A stretch of 64,000 nt of DNA from Loxodes magnus (GCA_946699065.1 CAMPDV010000846.1:1-64000); one strand, 5' to 3'; shown: positions 1-12,600, numbered from the stretch's first letter. Made by a program: numbers and translations. The notes: generated by a model not told the origin, from the letters alone.

Positions 1-399
1 GGAGACCTTTTATTCAAGCATCTAAGTTTTGATGTTTCCATCAGTACCATTCCCACAATTAATAAGCTAATTTAAACAGGTACAGAGATACCTTCATTTC
101 CTAAGAATATTAAAATTGCGCTACTTGAACAAAATATAATTTCGCTTATGAATCCGATTAAACTAAAAGTTTTCTATTCCTAGTAACTATAATAGATGAA
201 TACGTGAGATACTTAAACTAGTTTTGTTTGGATAACAGTAAAATGGATATTTTTTAATTAATATGAAGTAGACGCTCAGAAGAGGATTAAGTATCCGAGC
301 AATCATAACCTATCTTAATTGTATACAAAGATTATTTATACAATATCCAAAGGATCCTATTGAAATTTATATGATAGCTATAAAGGATTTTCTTGATTA
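1..399. other. Left edge, no gene recognised
   Basis: A+T-rich sequence upstream of the recombinase remnant. It may contain the start of that gene, since the family has an N-terminal DNA-binding domain of about 80-100 residues, but no convincing match could be read here. Confidence 0.3.
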
Positions 400-1010
400 G
401 TTGGCAGAAATTTCCCGGGAAATACACTAAATGTGCATATGAGCAGCCTTAAACTTTCAATATCAAGAAATTGCATAAAAGTCTCTTGCTCAGGATATGT
501 TATTAGAAATACCAAAAATGCTACCTAATTTTTTAATAAAGGCCTTGCTTAATACTATTGATAATCCAAAGCACAAACTTATTGTGAAACTTATCTATTC
601 AGCAGGATTTAAAGTAAATAAGATTATCTAGTTAAAAATGGTTAATCTTGACCTCAAGAAAGGATTTAGATGAGAATGTAAAGGCAATATAGCAAGAATA
701 TTGTTTGCCATTGCAGACAGCCTTAAGGATAAAATAAAAGGAGTATAAGAGGAATAGTAATAGCTCATTGCTTTTTCTCGAGAAGAAATGGGCATCTTAT
801 GTTTGGAATGTGCAGAAAATTTATCGAGCGGCTGTCTTAAGTGCTGTTATTGAAAAGTATGTACATCATCATACCTTAAAGCATACCTTCGCAGCTTATC
901 TTACTAAGAATGGCTATGATGCTAGTTCAACTCAATTCTTACTAGGATATTCTAGCATCCAGGCAACCTCGATGTACTAAGGCTTCGCCCAAAATGATCT
1001 GTTCATTGTC
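400..1010 (+). pseudogene. Tyrosine recombinase remnant, archaeal XerA-like
   Basis: Remnant of a phage-integrase-family tyrosine recombinase, which cuts and rejoins DNA through a catalytic Tyr. The mid domain reads NPKHKLIVKLIYSAGFKVNK (about 560-625) and the C-terminal part reads HTLKHTFAAYLTKNGYDA ... FLLGYSS ... TSMY (about 870-980). These match the box I and box II layout of archaeal and bacterial Xer proteins. The frame changes at least once near 760. Three catalytic residues are replaced: the box I Arg reads Lys (FKV for LRV), the HxLRH Arg reads Lys (HTLKH), and the LGH His reads Tyr (LGY). Only the Tyr (TSMY) remains. TAA follows directly and would be Gln. With the exonuclease and helicase remnants downstream it looks like a piece of an archaeal gene cluster. 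Present once only, outside the duplicated part of block C. Confidence 0.75.
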
Positions 1011-1194
1011 ACTTAGACAGTTTACCATAATAATAGACAGTTATTTTTTCTAGAAATGGATAAATACTGTGTCCGCATATCAAACTGAGATGATTTTATT
1101 GCAAGAGATAAGGTAAAGGGATTGTCAAATACCGTAAAAGTTAATATGACAGAAAGTTTTTGGAAGCAAAAAAATCTCAATATTCTAAACTCAG

Positions 1195-1745
1195 ACTAAC
1201 TTGCTGACAAGCTTCATATGGATTAAAACATGGAGATTGAATGAATTCTATAGGAATAGGGTTGATTTCCTTGGCACAGAAGCAACAGACGTTCTTAAGT
1301 ATGATGAGCTTACTGACATTGGTTTGCTTGATGGGATTGATACAAAAACAATGTTAAATGCATTAATCTCAATCTTTTTGCATTAAATCAGGATTGAGCA
1401 AATATAGCCTTATTATTACCTTTAATGGAGAATCTATTGGAATACCTTTCCTAAAAAAGAAAGATCCTGATATACTGCCCTAAATCCCACTCTTTGTTGT
1501 AAAGGCAACAAGTAGGAGAGTAGGGTAATTAAGCGGCCTTAAAGTGATTGAAAGTAACTAGGAATGCAATGAAAAAAGATAATAAAATTTTTATGGCGGT
1601 GATCATGTGGGCTTATAGATCAACAGGAAGATGAGTATTATGTAAAGCTTCTCTTTAAATACAATGAAGAAGATGTTGTTAATCTCAAGATAATTGCTGA
1701 CTTACAATAGATAGGCTACAAGAAACAGTGAATCATCCCTAAAAA
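1195..1745 (+). pseudogene. RNase H-like exonuclease remnant (YprB/DnaQ-like fold)
   Basis: Three pieces in two or more frames match the archaeal RNase H-like 3'-5' exonuclease family. The first is FLGTEATDVLKYDELTDIG (about 1270-1325), in the place of the family's D-x-E motif I. The second is LIITFNGESIGIPFLKKK (about 1405-1462), in the place of FNGxxxDxPFL. The third is YNEEDVVNLKIIAD (about 1659-1700), the conserved third motif with its Asp kept. The motif I Asp reads Gly (LGTE) and the motif II Asp reads Gly (SIGIPFL), so the protein would be inactive even if the frame were restored. The block C duplication starts inside its last codons: only IIAD and what follows has a counterpart at 47265. 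Family assignment comes from motif order, not a database search. Confidence 0.65.
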
Positions 1746-1778
1746 TTAGTTTATAATATCCAATATATCTTTCTGCTT

Positions 1779-3360
1779 ATGAAGCATGAGTAGATTAAGA
1801 AAATGATTCCAAAAAAACTTAATGAAGTACATGAAAAAGAAAAAATTCAGAAGCTAAGGCAAACACAAATGGAGGCAATAAAAGCAGAATTATCGAAAAA
1901 AAAGCATCTCCTTGTGTAAACACCAACTGCATCCAAAAAAAATTGGCCACAGAAATTAAATCACTTACATCTCTGATTTAAGGAAAAGGAAAGAAGCTTT
2001 GTATTGTCCCATTAGAGGCATTTGCATCTAATTACAAGGAATTTAAGATAAAATTTGAATATTTTGCCAAAATTTGCTCTTTTTATTGGTTGTATTGAGA
2101 TAACTGAACCCTATCTTGCAAAATATAACTTAATCATAACCACAAGAGAAAAGCTAGACTCATTGCTTAAGCATCATGCGCCCTGGATCTAAGCATTTAA
2201 GTAATTATCATTGAAAAATCATCTTCTCAAAAATCCGGGAATTGAGCTGATGAATAGGTTTTTAATACTAAGATACTCTATTTTTAGAAAAGTTATAATT
2301 TGCGGATGTCAAAAACGTTTTATATCAATTTTTGACAAGAACTTAAGAGGAATATTATCTTACAAGCTCGTCTCAGGCTGCTTACACTCATAAGATTCTA
2401 TTAATTCCTGGCATGCGTAATCTTTTCATTGCCTTTCTTTAAATGAGGGGAAATATTAGTGGAATACTTGCAGCACAGTTTAGCTGAGGCTTTTATTTTG
2501 GAAATATTAGCCTAACCAAATGCAACAAATGAAATAAGAGAGAATTTATCAACTTTCTTTGCATTAGCTGTATATATCTCATTTGTACGAGGCATAATTA
2601 AAATCCTGTTTAATTTTGGTTTTACACGAATTTTTCCCAAAATTATATAATGCCTTTTAATACAGGGATAATTAAAAGAAATTGAGAATCATCCAACGAC
2701 TTTTGTAACATTCTATCTTTTCCGGAAAAACACGACCCGAATAACATCATAAGACCGTTTGAAAGCTTAGAATGCTATTTAACAGGCTTTACTGCATTGT
2801 TTGCAAACCTTATAATGCCATGAAAATCTAATTAAATCTTGTTAGAGCAAATGTATAATTCCTAATTACATAAATCAATTTCTGAGTAAGGCTCATTACA
2901 AATTTATAGATTTAGTAGAATTTGATGAAGAAGATAAAAAAAAGTTTAATATTAAGCTGATTGTTAAAAAAGAGCCTGTTGTTACCCCTCTTGATATTTT
3001 ATCCGAGAAAGAATTCCAAAAAAACAAGAAAGTTAGATTACTTTAAAAAGATGTGAAACTAAGCAGAATTGAAGAAGATGAGAAAGAGAGAAGGTTCGAA
3101 GAAGAGTGTAAAGCAAAAGAAAGATGAGGATTCAGACTATATATGTCAGAGCAGCTGACCGTATATAGAGAACTTGATGTAATTCCATCTTTGGAAGAGT
3201 GATTCGAAAATACCTCAAGTGACAAAGTCAAAGGCACATGATCTCCTAAATCTGTGTGAAGGTAAATGGTGTTAAGAGATGTTTCTGGGAACCAAAGATT
3301 TTGAAACAAGCAAAAAGTTGATGGCAGAAGAAGAACTTATTGGTAGCATAAAAGTAAAAA
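1779..3360 (+). pseudogene. Hel308-like superfamily 2 helicase remnant, copy 1
   Basis: Hel308 is a Ski2-like 3'-5' DNA helicase typical of archaea. Readable motifs in order: the Q-motif-like region (IQKLRQTQMEAIKAELSKKK), motif I as TPTASKKN where PTASGKT is expected, the region around motif Ia, and EPYLAKYNLIITTREKLDSL followed by HHAPW. Motif II (DEIH) is destroyed by a small deletion near 2210. The Walker A Gly-Lys-Thr is lost. In-frame TAA/TAG occur at Gln- or Lys-like positions and several frame changes are needed to follow the protein. From about 2880 to 3330 there is a charged segment (KFIDLVEFDEEDKKK; ECKAKER-TGA-GF; SLEE-TGA-FENTSS) that could be the C-terminal part or a separate winged-helix-like gene. 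The second copy is at 47348. Confidence 0.75.
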
Positions 3361-3475
3361 ATAATTTTGAAATTCAACATAATAACTAAATAAAATTAAC
3401 TATTACCATAAATATAACCAATCTAATCAATCTTGATCATAATATAAAATAATTTATTATAAATAACATTAAAAT

Positions 3476-4854
3476 ATGCAAATAAATATGGAACCTGAAC
3501 TGAGAAGAGAAACAGAAATTAACACAAATGGGAGAACTTACCATTATCATTGTATTTTAAAGGGTGAAGAATTTACGGTTCGTCTGGTCAAACTTTTTAC
3601 AATTACATTCGAAAAGAAGTTTGACAAAACTTTTTTTGTTGGATAAAGATCCAAGTTGGATGGCCATAAAAGAACTGAGCACAGTGTATGACTTTCTTAG
3701 TCTAAATATTAATCAAACAAGCTTTAACCTTGTCGAAAACGAAGAAAGCATTACATTGGCAATAAGCTGGACACTGAATGAATATATTACATTGCATTTC
3801 AATGCAACTCTATCAAAAGAAACAGTAAAGCCTAATATTGTCATTGAAGAATTAGGCATGAAATTTTTAAATTTATAACGCAAAGTTCAGAAAATTGAGA
3901 AATATTTTACATTTTATAGTCAGAATATGTTTTGCAGGAAAAATTGTAAATTTACCAGGACGTTTTTACAGCAGGGGATGAGTCTGTATTGAGAAGAATT
4001 GGAGGAGGGGCATATGACGCAACTTCTTATGGGACCAAAAATAATGGAACTATACTACTATAATTAATTTTGGGGGAAATGAGAGTGATGGTAATGGAGC
4101 TGAGGTGAGTATACCTGAGGGATTTGACTTGCTTTGGATCAGAGTGTTGAATGACAGATTTACTGATGTCTCAATTTACTTTTTAGATGGAGTTAAAGAA
4201 AAATCGGTAGGTTTTACGCTGGGAATAGGAACATTTAAATGGAATATCCCCAAAAGGAACATCAGCAGATGGAGGATATGCCACTCATTTATGGATGCAA
4301 ATCCCAGTCAAAAGAAATGGAAAAGTTGCGATGGTCTCAAAAGCAAATACTACCTCAGGATTTTGGATATCAGGGGATTGCCTTTGGATTGAACATTTGG
4401 AAGATTGCCTACAATCCTGCAGGTGCATACTCATTGAACTTAAATGGTGGAAGTGGAGTGATAGCACATAATCTTTGGAACTAAGATCAATTAGCATATG
4501 TTGCTGTAAACACAGTTGGGGTGTTGTATGTTCCGGTAATCCCTTCTAAAAATAATAAGATGCTTTATTGGGTGAGCCATAATAACAGTTGGAATGATAA
4601 TTGTTGTGCCCAGGTGAGGGTAAACGACGTTGAAGTGGATGGTTTTTACGATGGATATGATAATCCAATTGCGAGACATCATAATGGAAAAATATATTCA
4701 AGGTATTTTGCAACAATTATACCAAAAGAAATAATTCAAATGATGCAACTTTCATCAAAGTTGAATAGATATGTCTAAGCAGGTAACTAATGGATTTCAT
4801 TTCAGAGAGTTTGGAACACATGATGAGTTAACTTTTGATTGTATCGAAATTTAA
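3476..4854 (+). pseudogene. Unrecognised ORF of block C, frameshifted copy 1
   Basis: Counterpart of the intact 460-codon frame at 49047-50426. The net length differs by one base, but at least five indels break the frame: an extra T in the run near 3633, a lost A near 3945, a lost A near 4042, and indels near 4205 and 4230. A TAA also replaces the TAC/TAT-ATG context near 4060. The copies are otherwise very alike, so this copy decayed after the duplication. The family was not recognised; see the intact copy for a description. Confidence 0.7.
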
Positions 4855-5701
4855 AAACTATCAACTTAAATAATTGTATCTAAACTATTTTAGTAATGGG
4901 GCCCATAAAATAATGACATATAATTTAGCATTTATATTTTATATTACGTAATTCTTTGTTTTATGTAGTTGATGATAATTAAAATGATATGTAAAAAAAT
5001 AAAGTTGAACTCTGAAAATATCTTTCCGTTCAAATTTTTAATTAAAACATATTTATGACCTAAATGCCGAAATTTATAGCGGCTTGCTTTAAAATGATCA
5101 GAATATAAATTTTTTAAAGATGATAGAGTCTTATCAATTATTTATTTAATGGGATATGAAATTCACTTAAATAATTAAAGCTTATCCAAGTATATTATAC
5201 AGAATTTATTATATTATTAGTGCATTATATATAAATATTCTCGAAATTAATCTAACTTATTTGAATATCAAAATGATTATATTATAAAAAATATCAACTT
5301 TATATATTCATCTCTTAAAAGTAGCATCAATATACTTTATATCTCATTTTGTTGAAATAAAAGATAGCAGTTGATATTTATATTTTGACTAGAAGTGTTA
5401 GTTTTCCTTTTAGATATGTTCAGCTTTATTAATTTTATAATTTATAGAAATATAATATCTATATACTGATATCCAAGCTTTTAAATATATGTTTATTAGA
5501 AATGCTTCATTAGTTCATTAATAAATGAGATAGAACATTTATTTATTTTAAGGTAAGAGTATATTATAAAATGTTATTAAAATTATTCTATAGCATAAAG
5601 CTAGCAATTTATTAAATACAATCTTAATAAATCATTACACTAATAAAATAGTAAACTTTAGAGGTTAAAATACCTTATATTTTATCCCTATAAAAGATAG
5701 A
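4855..5701. other. A+T-rich spacer, no gene recognised
   Basis: Sequence between the block C ORF and the probable 3' end of the long minus-strand gene of block A. It includes a gggaccc-like patch (ggggcccataa at about 4898). The spacer recurs at 50427-51269 and, from about 5082 on, at 31150-31770. No gene family or RNA gene was seen. Confidence 0.5.
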
Positions 5702-8700
5702 TCAATAACCCTAATATTTAAATACTTCCACTTACATTACTATTTTCTTTTTTGTCAAATTTTAATAAATCATCATCTTTATCAACTTAAGCATTTTATT
5801 CATGTCAGCTCTTATAGTAATATTTTCTTTCTATTTAATATTTACATCTATAAAATCCTAAATTTGCTATTTTTCCTGCCTCTTCTTAACAAGTTCAGAT
5901 AAGTCAATTTACGCATGATCTAGAAATAGAAGGAAATTCATTTTTTTATTTTTAGGGAAATAAATAGTCAATATACCATCTATACGAATTTGAGAACTGA
6001 TGCCTATAAATAAATTTGCTCTAGCTACTATTTAATTTAAAATAATTTAAAGTTACATTTAAAATAAAGCTAAGCATTTATTTTCTAGCTTATTAAACTT
6101 AATTTTTAAATAGCAGATTAGATTTAATATAAATCTTTAGTTTAAAGTTATGAATATTAATGCTATTTTATCTTTAAAACTCTATTATTATATTTCTTAA
6201 TTTATGTCTTTTTAAGTTCGTCAATAAGTCATTTTATATATTCTCTTATATATTTTACCTGACTAATTATGATAAAAATTTAATTCATTATACTTTTTTA
6301 ACTAGCATATTTTACTAGAACAACTATATCTAAGTAATTCTAAAGTTTACTAATAATAAAGTGACAGATATACTTATAAGATAAATGAGTAGCATACTTA
6401 ATAAATGCTTAATAGCTTTAAATTAATTTCTAGATGGTAAAATGTTAATTAAATAAGGGTTAAGTAGGCTCAAATTATTTTTACTTGAGCTTGTATATAA
6501 AAATCTTTTGGTGGCTTTATTTTATAAATTTAGGTCTTGCATAGCTTTATTTTTCTATTTAAGTTTTCTTAGAAAATATTTAAGTTTTAAAATAGAAGGG
6601 GAATTAAAATTGCTTGGTGTATTAGAAAAACTGAATTAATAACAGGCCTAATGGAGATTAGAGGCCAAGGAAGTTTCAATTGAGTTTATTTTCAAAGGTA
6701 TGAATGAACTTGATTGCATTATCTTGCTTTATACTCAGCCTTTTTTCAGTCTTATCTTGATGGATTAGGTGCCAGCTGCAATGTAGGATTTTTACAAAAT
6801 TTATGAATTGATAAAATATCTTGATTGCTATCATTTAACTCTTAACTGTATTCTTTTAAAATACAAGCAAAACTTTCCTAATTCCAAAAAGAAGTGCTTT
6901 AAGGAATTTCAAGCAATTATTTCAACTAGCAAGATAAAAATTATTTAAAATGACTATGAGAGTCTAATTAAAAAGCTAAATTTTGTCTTTTGCATAAATT
7001 AAATTATCTGAATCTTAAGTTATATTAATTGCATCTATAACCTATTTAATATATTTATTCCTTTAATTGTACTAGAATATTTTTTATAATCTTAATTATC
7101 TTTAGCTATTTCATATTGATCATTAAGATCACGATAACGTTTTCTTACTTCTAATTTTCCAACTTAAATCAGAATCTCTAACAACACTATCTTTAAGCGC
7201 TATAAATATTAAATAGCTGATTACAGATATATACCTGTTTGAGTAAATAGATTACGAACAATAATTTTACACTTTAAGATAAATAAATTTATAAGATTCA
7301 TGCTTCTTTTAGAATCAATCAGATTCTCACTGATCATTATAAAACTCTATAAGGTATATAAATTTGGGATTTTTCTTACTTGATTATTTACTCAAATTGC
7401 GCTAATTATAGAAGAATCTTAAGCCTTTTATAGTTTTCTTCTCTGTCTTAACTAAAAGATATTCCCTTAGTAGATCTTACAAACTAATAACTTAACTAAA
7501 CTACTTATTCTAAAAGTTAATAACTAAAGCTCTATTTCATTATTATTATTATATATCTATTAGACTAAAAGCAAACACATCTTCTCTATATTTTAAATAT
7601 GATTTTTATAATTTAAATACTGCAACTTGATGTTCTTATAAACTTAGCCTTTTTATATAAAGCAAAGCTTAATAGCTAATATTTATTACCCTTTTTATAA
7701 TAAAATAAGCAAATGGTAACTTAACCTTTTTATATACTTTATAGTAAGTTATTCTTAACCAAAATATGCAAATTAGATTGTAGATATTTTACAAGGACTA
7801 ATAGCTTAGATTCCTGCTGATTATTTTATATTAGTTTAGTTTACAAGAATCTAGATAAATACACATATAGACCCTTTATTATATTTAAACTAGATTTATC
7901 CTGCACTTTGTAAATTTAACTCTAGAACCTCAATTAATATAGTTTTAAATATCAATTTAAAAAGAAATATCAAGGAATATTTTATAATACATTTATTCCT
8001 TTTGTCAGATTAACTAGAAGTATTTATTATAAAATATAGTTATACATATCAAGCTTATATTTCTCATTTTAAATATTTTAGTTTTTTATTGTACTCTAAT
8101 TCCCTTATTATAGCTACACTTTATGATTGCTTAAGATAAGGATTAAATTATTTATTTAATACCTATTTGAAGTAAAATTTGTATCTACTGTTGATAGAAG
8201 CTATTTTTAAAGTTAATTTTAGACTTGATATAACTTAAATTTGCTTCCTTTTAGATTCTTAATTTTAAGCTTCTAATTCTATATAAATGAATCTAATAAA
8301 CCTTTTCCCTAGTTCTTATATATTACCATTTAATGCTTTTATTACTTATGACTTGCTAGTATAAGAGATCCTGATCTTAATAATTTTGATTCTATTCCTT
8401 TATCTTATTTTTCAGTTATAAACTATGATCTACACTTCTAATCAAAAAAATTTAACTTCTTAGCAATATTTTTCATATTTCTAGGAATCTTAAATTTAGT
8501 TTCAGAGTCTGAGATTTTAAACTAAGTTTCTTGAATTTCTAGACTCTAGAGCCACTAAAAAGTTTAACCTTTAAGGTAAGAAAATTAATATTTAGCATAT
8601 CTATGATTTTACTCTAATTAGCTTGAGTCTTTAAGACCAACATCATTATTTTAACATTTATCAGGAATAGACTAAAGGACTGACTCTGATTTACTACTAA

Positions 8701-10508
8701 AAGCAATTAAAATAAACCCTGATAATAGCAGAGTATTAGGTCTAGTAATTCCTATATTGAAGTATCGAAAAAGCAGATAAATTATCTGACTGACATAGGA
8801 AAATAAAATAATGATATATAGCTAATAATTAAAAAAGATTCTTTAAACAATGATATTTATATAAGTATCTAGTAGTATAAGCTACTATTATTAGATATCA
8901 TTAAATTACTATTTTAGTTAGAAATATATACACAAATATCTAAGTTCTACTATCATCATTTACCTATTTCAAAAAACAACTAATATAAGAAGCAAGATTA
9001 ACAGCAAATAGTAAGAAGTACCCAAGTAAAATTCAAGTTGATATGACGGTTCTGGAAGTATAGCTATTGACAAGAGTAAAATAATAGAAACTGGCATGGC
9101 AATAATTAATCTTTTAATAAATAGCATAAACTTAAGGATAAGTTATACTTATCATTTTAATATAGCTTGATAATATCTTATCTTATGAAGACTAAATTAT
9201 TAATTAAATGGATAAATAGTTTATCTTGTTAGACTTATCACAAACAAAGAAATTTAAAATCTTTTTTAAGTTTCTGGAAAAAATAAGTTAAGAACTTATT
9301 TTAGTCTCAGCTTGTCAGTGGTATTTTTATATTTCACCAAGTCATCTCACATTTCATATGAGATCTTGATATCTATATTGCTAAAAGAATTGCTATGTGA
9401 AGTATTATATTTGAAGTATCTTCTAAGTAAACTTACAATAGAAATTAACCTTCACATATAATTAGTGAGATCTTCTTTAGATCCTGCTAGCTAGTAAGTT
9501 AATCATAGTTATATTAATATCAATAAATTTAAATAAAATACCATAATATACTAAACCTAAGCTAACCATACATGTCTCTATCATAATCTAAACCTGAATA
9601 TAAAGAAAATGATAGTAACTAGAACTAATATTTAATCTAAAGATTTAAGAACAAAGATACTCTATTTTTTATATTAAGCTTAATAAAATATTCTCTTGTA
9701 ATAAATAGATATCTACTTAGTATATTATCTAGCTAATATTCATACTATTAAGAATAATTATAACCAATCTTGCTAGAAAAATAGCTTTAAAGTATAAAAA
9801 TCAGGTGAAATACATTTGATGCTTATAAGATATGTAAAAGGGGCTTAATTATCATTTATTGAAATTAATTAAAGTTTGCATTTCTACTTAGGAAATTAGC
9901 AAAAGAAATATAAGAATAACTTTAGACAACAAATTTGTATTTAGTAGAATATGATTCATATTAAGATTTTGCTTATTTTTATATATTTGATAAGATAATT
10001 TGGCGATAAGTTATTTACAATAATAGCAAGATAAAAGTTTCTTGCTAATAGAGAGTATTCAAATCATCATGCTTTTCATAAACAATACGAGTTATCTTTA
10101 CCAATATTTTTATGGGTTCACAATGAAGATTTTGATATAATTTACTAAAATTACTCTGTTTCAATACTTTTTTTAATTAATTTCTAAAATGTTTGTGTCA
10201 CTTAAGCATATAACTAGCTTGAAATTAATACTTAAAAATAAAAAATTAATTAAAATCTCTTAATAAGCATTTCAAACACTAAGCATTATCAATATCTCTT
10301 ATTTGGTAATATGCCTCACTTATACTCTATTCATATAATGCTCAGCTTATTTATCTAAATATTCTTTCCCTTACTCGAAATTTAACTAATATATTTTTTA
10401 TCCTTACTAGTGTATCAACTTTTCTATTTCTTAGAGCTGCTGGTCGTTAAAATTTGACTAATTATGATATTTCTTTATCTCTCTCTTAATCATTCTTTTA
10501 ATACTCAT
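5702..10508 (-). CDS. Very long putative membrane protein, block A copy 1
   Basis: With TAA/TAG as Gln, one minus-strand frame runs from an ATG at 10508 (MSIKRMIKREIKKYHNQSNF) for about 1,600 codons, with only about ten TGA. Roughly thirty would be expected by chance at this composition, which argues for coding and for TGA as Trp. The N-terminal part is charged and looks like a coiled coil; later come hydrophobic stretches such as LLLMLLLILVVF and, near the C-terminus, LLIYLISISVTLLLVNF. A segment KNKKMNFLLFLDHAQIDLSE lies about 60-150 codons before the proposed TGA stop at 5702-5704. Short frame changes near 10400 and 5780 are either tiny introns, frameshifts or errors. No family was recognised. 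It is head to head with the Myb-like gene; the 323-bp gap (10509-10831) would hold both promoters. Confidence 0.4.
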
Positions 10509-10831
10509 TGAAAGTAAAATATCATTTTTTATATCTGTTGTTTATTATTCAGGCTAATGAATTAACTCAAAATACTATTTACCTTCTATATCCTCTTTAC
10601 AGTAATGCTTAGATACTAGTAATATTCACTTAGCTATTTATAAGCTAAATGGCATCACTCTCTATCATGAAAGTTACCAGCATACTTTCATATAATGTAA
10701 ACGTTTAATAATTAAATTACCTTTAATTTATAGTTCATATTTAGCATATAGCTAGCAAGGAATTTTTAATAAGTTATTAATTTAATTAAACCTTCACTGA
10801 AATTTAAATTGTAGGTATTTTATAATTAAAA
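10509..10831. promoter_or_regulatory. Divergent intergenic region of block A
   Basis: Gap between the proposed starts of the long minus-strand gene and the plus-strand Myb-like gene. It recurs in the other two block A copies (about 36577-36898 and 56074-56395). No specific promoter element was identified; the call rests only on the head-to-head layout. Confidence 0.25.
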
Positions 10832-12600
10832 ATGAGGAAGAAAGATACAGATTAATGTCAACAACGCATATCTATAAGATGAAATTAGGAGAATTTGGAG
10901 TTAGAGGGTAAGAAAAAGAAGCTTTTCTTGGGTAAATAAGGGTAAACGTGTTCGTTATGGATGAGTTACTAGGAGAAAGACTCCTAGAAAAAGCTTAAAA
11001 GCAAAGAGGAATAGAAAAGCTTTGAGGGTACTGATATTTAAAACTTCTAGCATTTAAAGATGCTATAAATTTGCGATTATTAAAATACTGCTGACGGAAC
11101 AGTCTTTACTGAAAGATTTAAAGATTCAGATCAGTCTTTTATAGGAAATTTGGAGGATCTAAGTCAAAATATGAATAAGCAAAGTTAAATTTAGAGATCC
11201 ATCAAAAAGGATTCATATTCCACTCTTAACGAAAGAAACAATCAAAGCTAGTCTAGTTTGAGTAGCCCTCAAGAATTTAATTAAAAAAAGCAAGCCAATA
11301 AAGTTTAAGCACTATAATAATAAAAATAAAGAAAATTAGAAGCAAAAGTTGGTAATATAAGCTAGATAGAAATGGAATAATAAGAAGCATAAGATTGAAA
11401 AAAGTTTATGACTTCATAATGGACTTTTCCTTACACAAAAAAGGCAAAGAAAAAGAAAAATTTAACAGATTTGAGAAACATACCTAAGAAATAAGTTTTG
11501 GCAAAAGATAGTTTTGTCCCCCTAGAATAAAAGAATGAAAGAATTAGGCAAGCAAATAGCACTACATCTTTTAAAATTAAAGCTCGTTTTCCTGTCTAAG
11601 AGATATAGTTAAGAAGCAACGCTTTTAAGATGCTGAAAGTGAGTTCAAATGAGAAAGCGAAGTTGGTATGAAAGTATAATTGGAGAGATAAAGGAAAAAA
11701 TATAATAATAGAGGAGATGAATGGAAAATCAGGGACAAAAAGAAATATGGAACAGTTTCATATTTTATTAACGAAAGACAGCAACGAATTTACTACTTCC
11801 AATATAAAAATATCTATTCAAAATAGTGAAATTAAAAAGAGAGGCAAGCTTCCTAAAAGTACAGTTTAAAGAAAATGCTGTAATTGCTAAAGATTAGAGT
11901 GCAAGTAATTTAGTTAAATAGCTCAAGAAACGAAGAAATCATTAAGAGCTTTAATACTGAAGTATAAGTTAGATATGGAGATTATTACTCTAACAAAGAA
12001 GCTATTCTAGTTGCTTTCGTAATATCCTTAGAACTCTTAAGAGCTTCAATCAAGAAAATGAATCTATTAAGAGATTTTTAACAGTTTTTCCATTATTAAG
12101 TGCTAACATTGAATGAATAACTTTAAAGCATACTTATCAAAGAACTTAAGTGGAACATTTCCTTGATTTTTTTGTTTAACCAAAAATAGAAATAACTCCA
12201 AGTAATGATGTTAAAGTGAGACTCTGAAAATTGTTAGTTACGGAAAAGTCTTTATACTAAGAAAAAGTAGTTTAAAGTAATCTGAGTAATCTATCCTGCT
12301 TAAGCACCTAAAAAATAAAAAAAAACTTAGATTTGGAAATCAAGAAGACAAACTGTCTCTTCCAAGAAAATTAAGCAGCATAATCTCTTTAGTAGAGAAT
12401 ACTTTTACCCTTAGAGAAAATCTTTCTGATGAAGTAGCAGGTTTAAATAGCCAATTTTATTTACTATATTATTTTATTGCTAGAGACTGGCTAAAAAGCT
12501 TAGAAGAAAAAGAACAATATTAATATAAGATTTTAGCAAAATCAAGTTTTAGAGAATAATTATAATTCTGCAGAGAGTTAGTAAACTCACAGATTTTGAA
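10832..12600 (+). pseudogene. Myb/SANT-like gene, copy 1 (3' part unique)
   Basis: The frame starts MRKKDTDQCQQRISIR and reaches GKQGQTCSLWMSYQEKDSQK about 50 residues in. This resembles the third helix of a Myb/SANT repeat (G+xxxQCxxRWxNYLxPxIxK) followed by a charged KSKEEQKSFE segment where a second repeat would start. Then come a Ser/Asn/Gln-rich region and TAR-encoded Gln runs. To 11598 the sequence is shared with copies 2 and 3; beyond that it is unique. Two competing frames look protein-like after 11600, one giving CCNCQRLEC, weakly like a CXC (tesmin-type) cysteine patch. A one-base difference from copies 2 and 3 near 11572 (ctttt versus cttta-t) changes the frame at the boundary. The end point is uncertain and the gene may be broken. 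A Myb-type DNA-binding role is tentative. Confidence 0.35.

Larger units (their letters stand above)
1694..5081 (+). repeat. Duplicated block C, copy 1
   Basis: This segment recurs at 47265-50655 in the same orientation with high identity and many single-base indels. It holds the Hel308-like remnant, the unrecognised ORF and A+T-rich sequence leading into block A. The left limit is placed where both copies share ttgctgac followed by a run ending in acaatagatagg. To the left, copy 1 has the exonuclease and recombinase remnants, while copy 2 has the start of an unrelated coiled-coil ORF on the other strand. Confidence 0.8.
5082..11598 (+). repeat. Duplicated block A, copy 1
   Basis: Recurs at 31150-37665 and 50656-57155 in the same orientation, with scattered substitutions and short indels. 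The right limit is the shared string cgttttcctgtctaag. After it, copy 1 continues into other sequence while copies 2 and 3 share about 125 bp and then enter block B. Sites where copy 1 agrees with copy 3 against copy 2, and where copies 2 and 3 agree against copy 1, alternate along the block, suggesting conversion between copies. Confidence 0.85.

Noticed and set aside
3476..4854. Naming the block C ORF as a viral capsid or lectin
   Set aside because: Its Gly/Asn/aromatic-rich character is suggestive of a beta-sandwich, but no specific family motif could be identified.
11870..11930. CXC (tesmin/TSO1-type) cysteine domain
   Set aside because: Only one CCNC-x4-C cluster, in one of two competing frames, with no second Cys-rich half.
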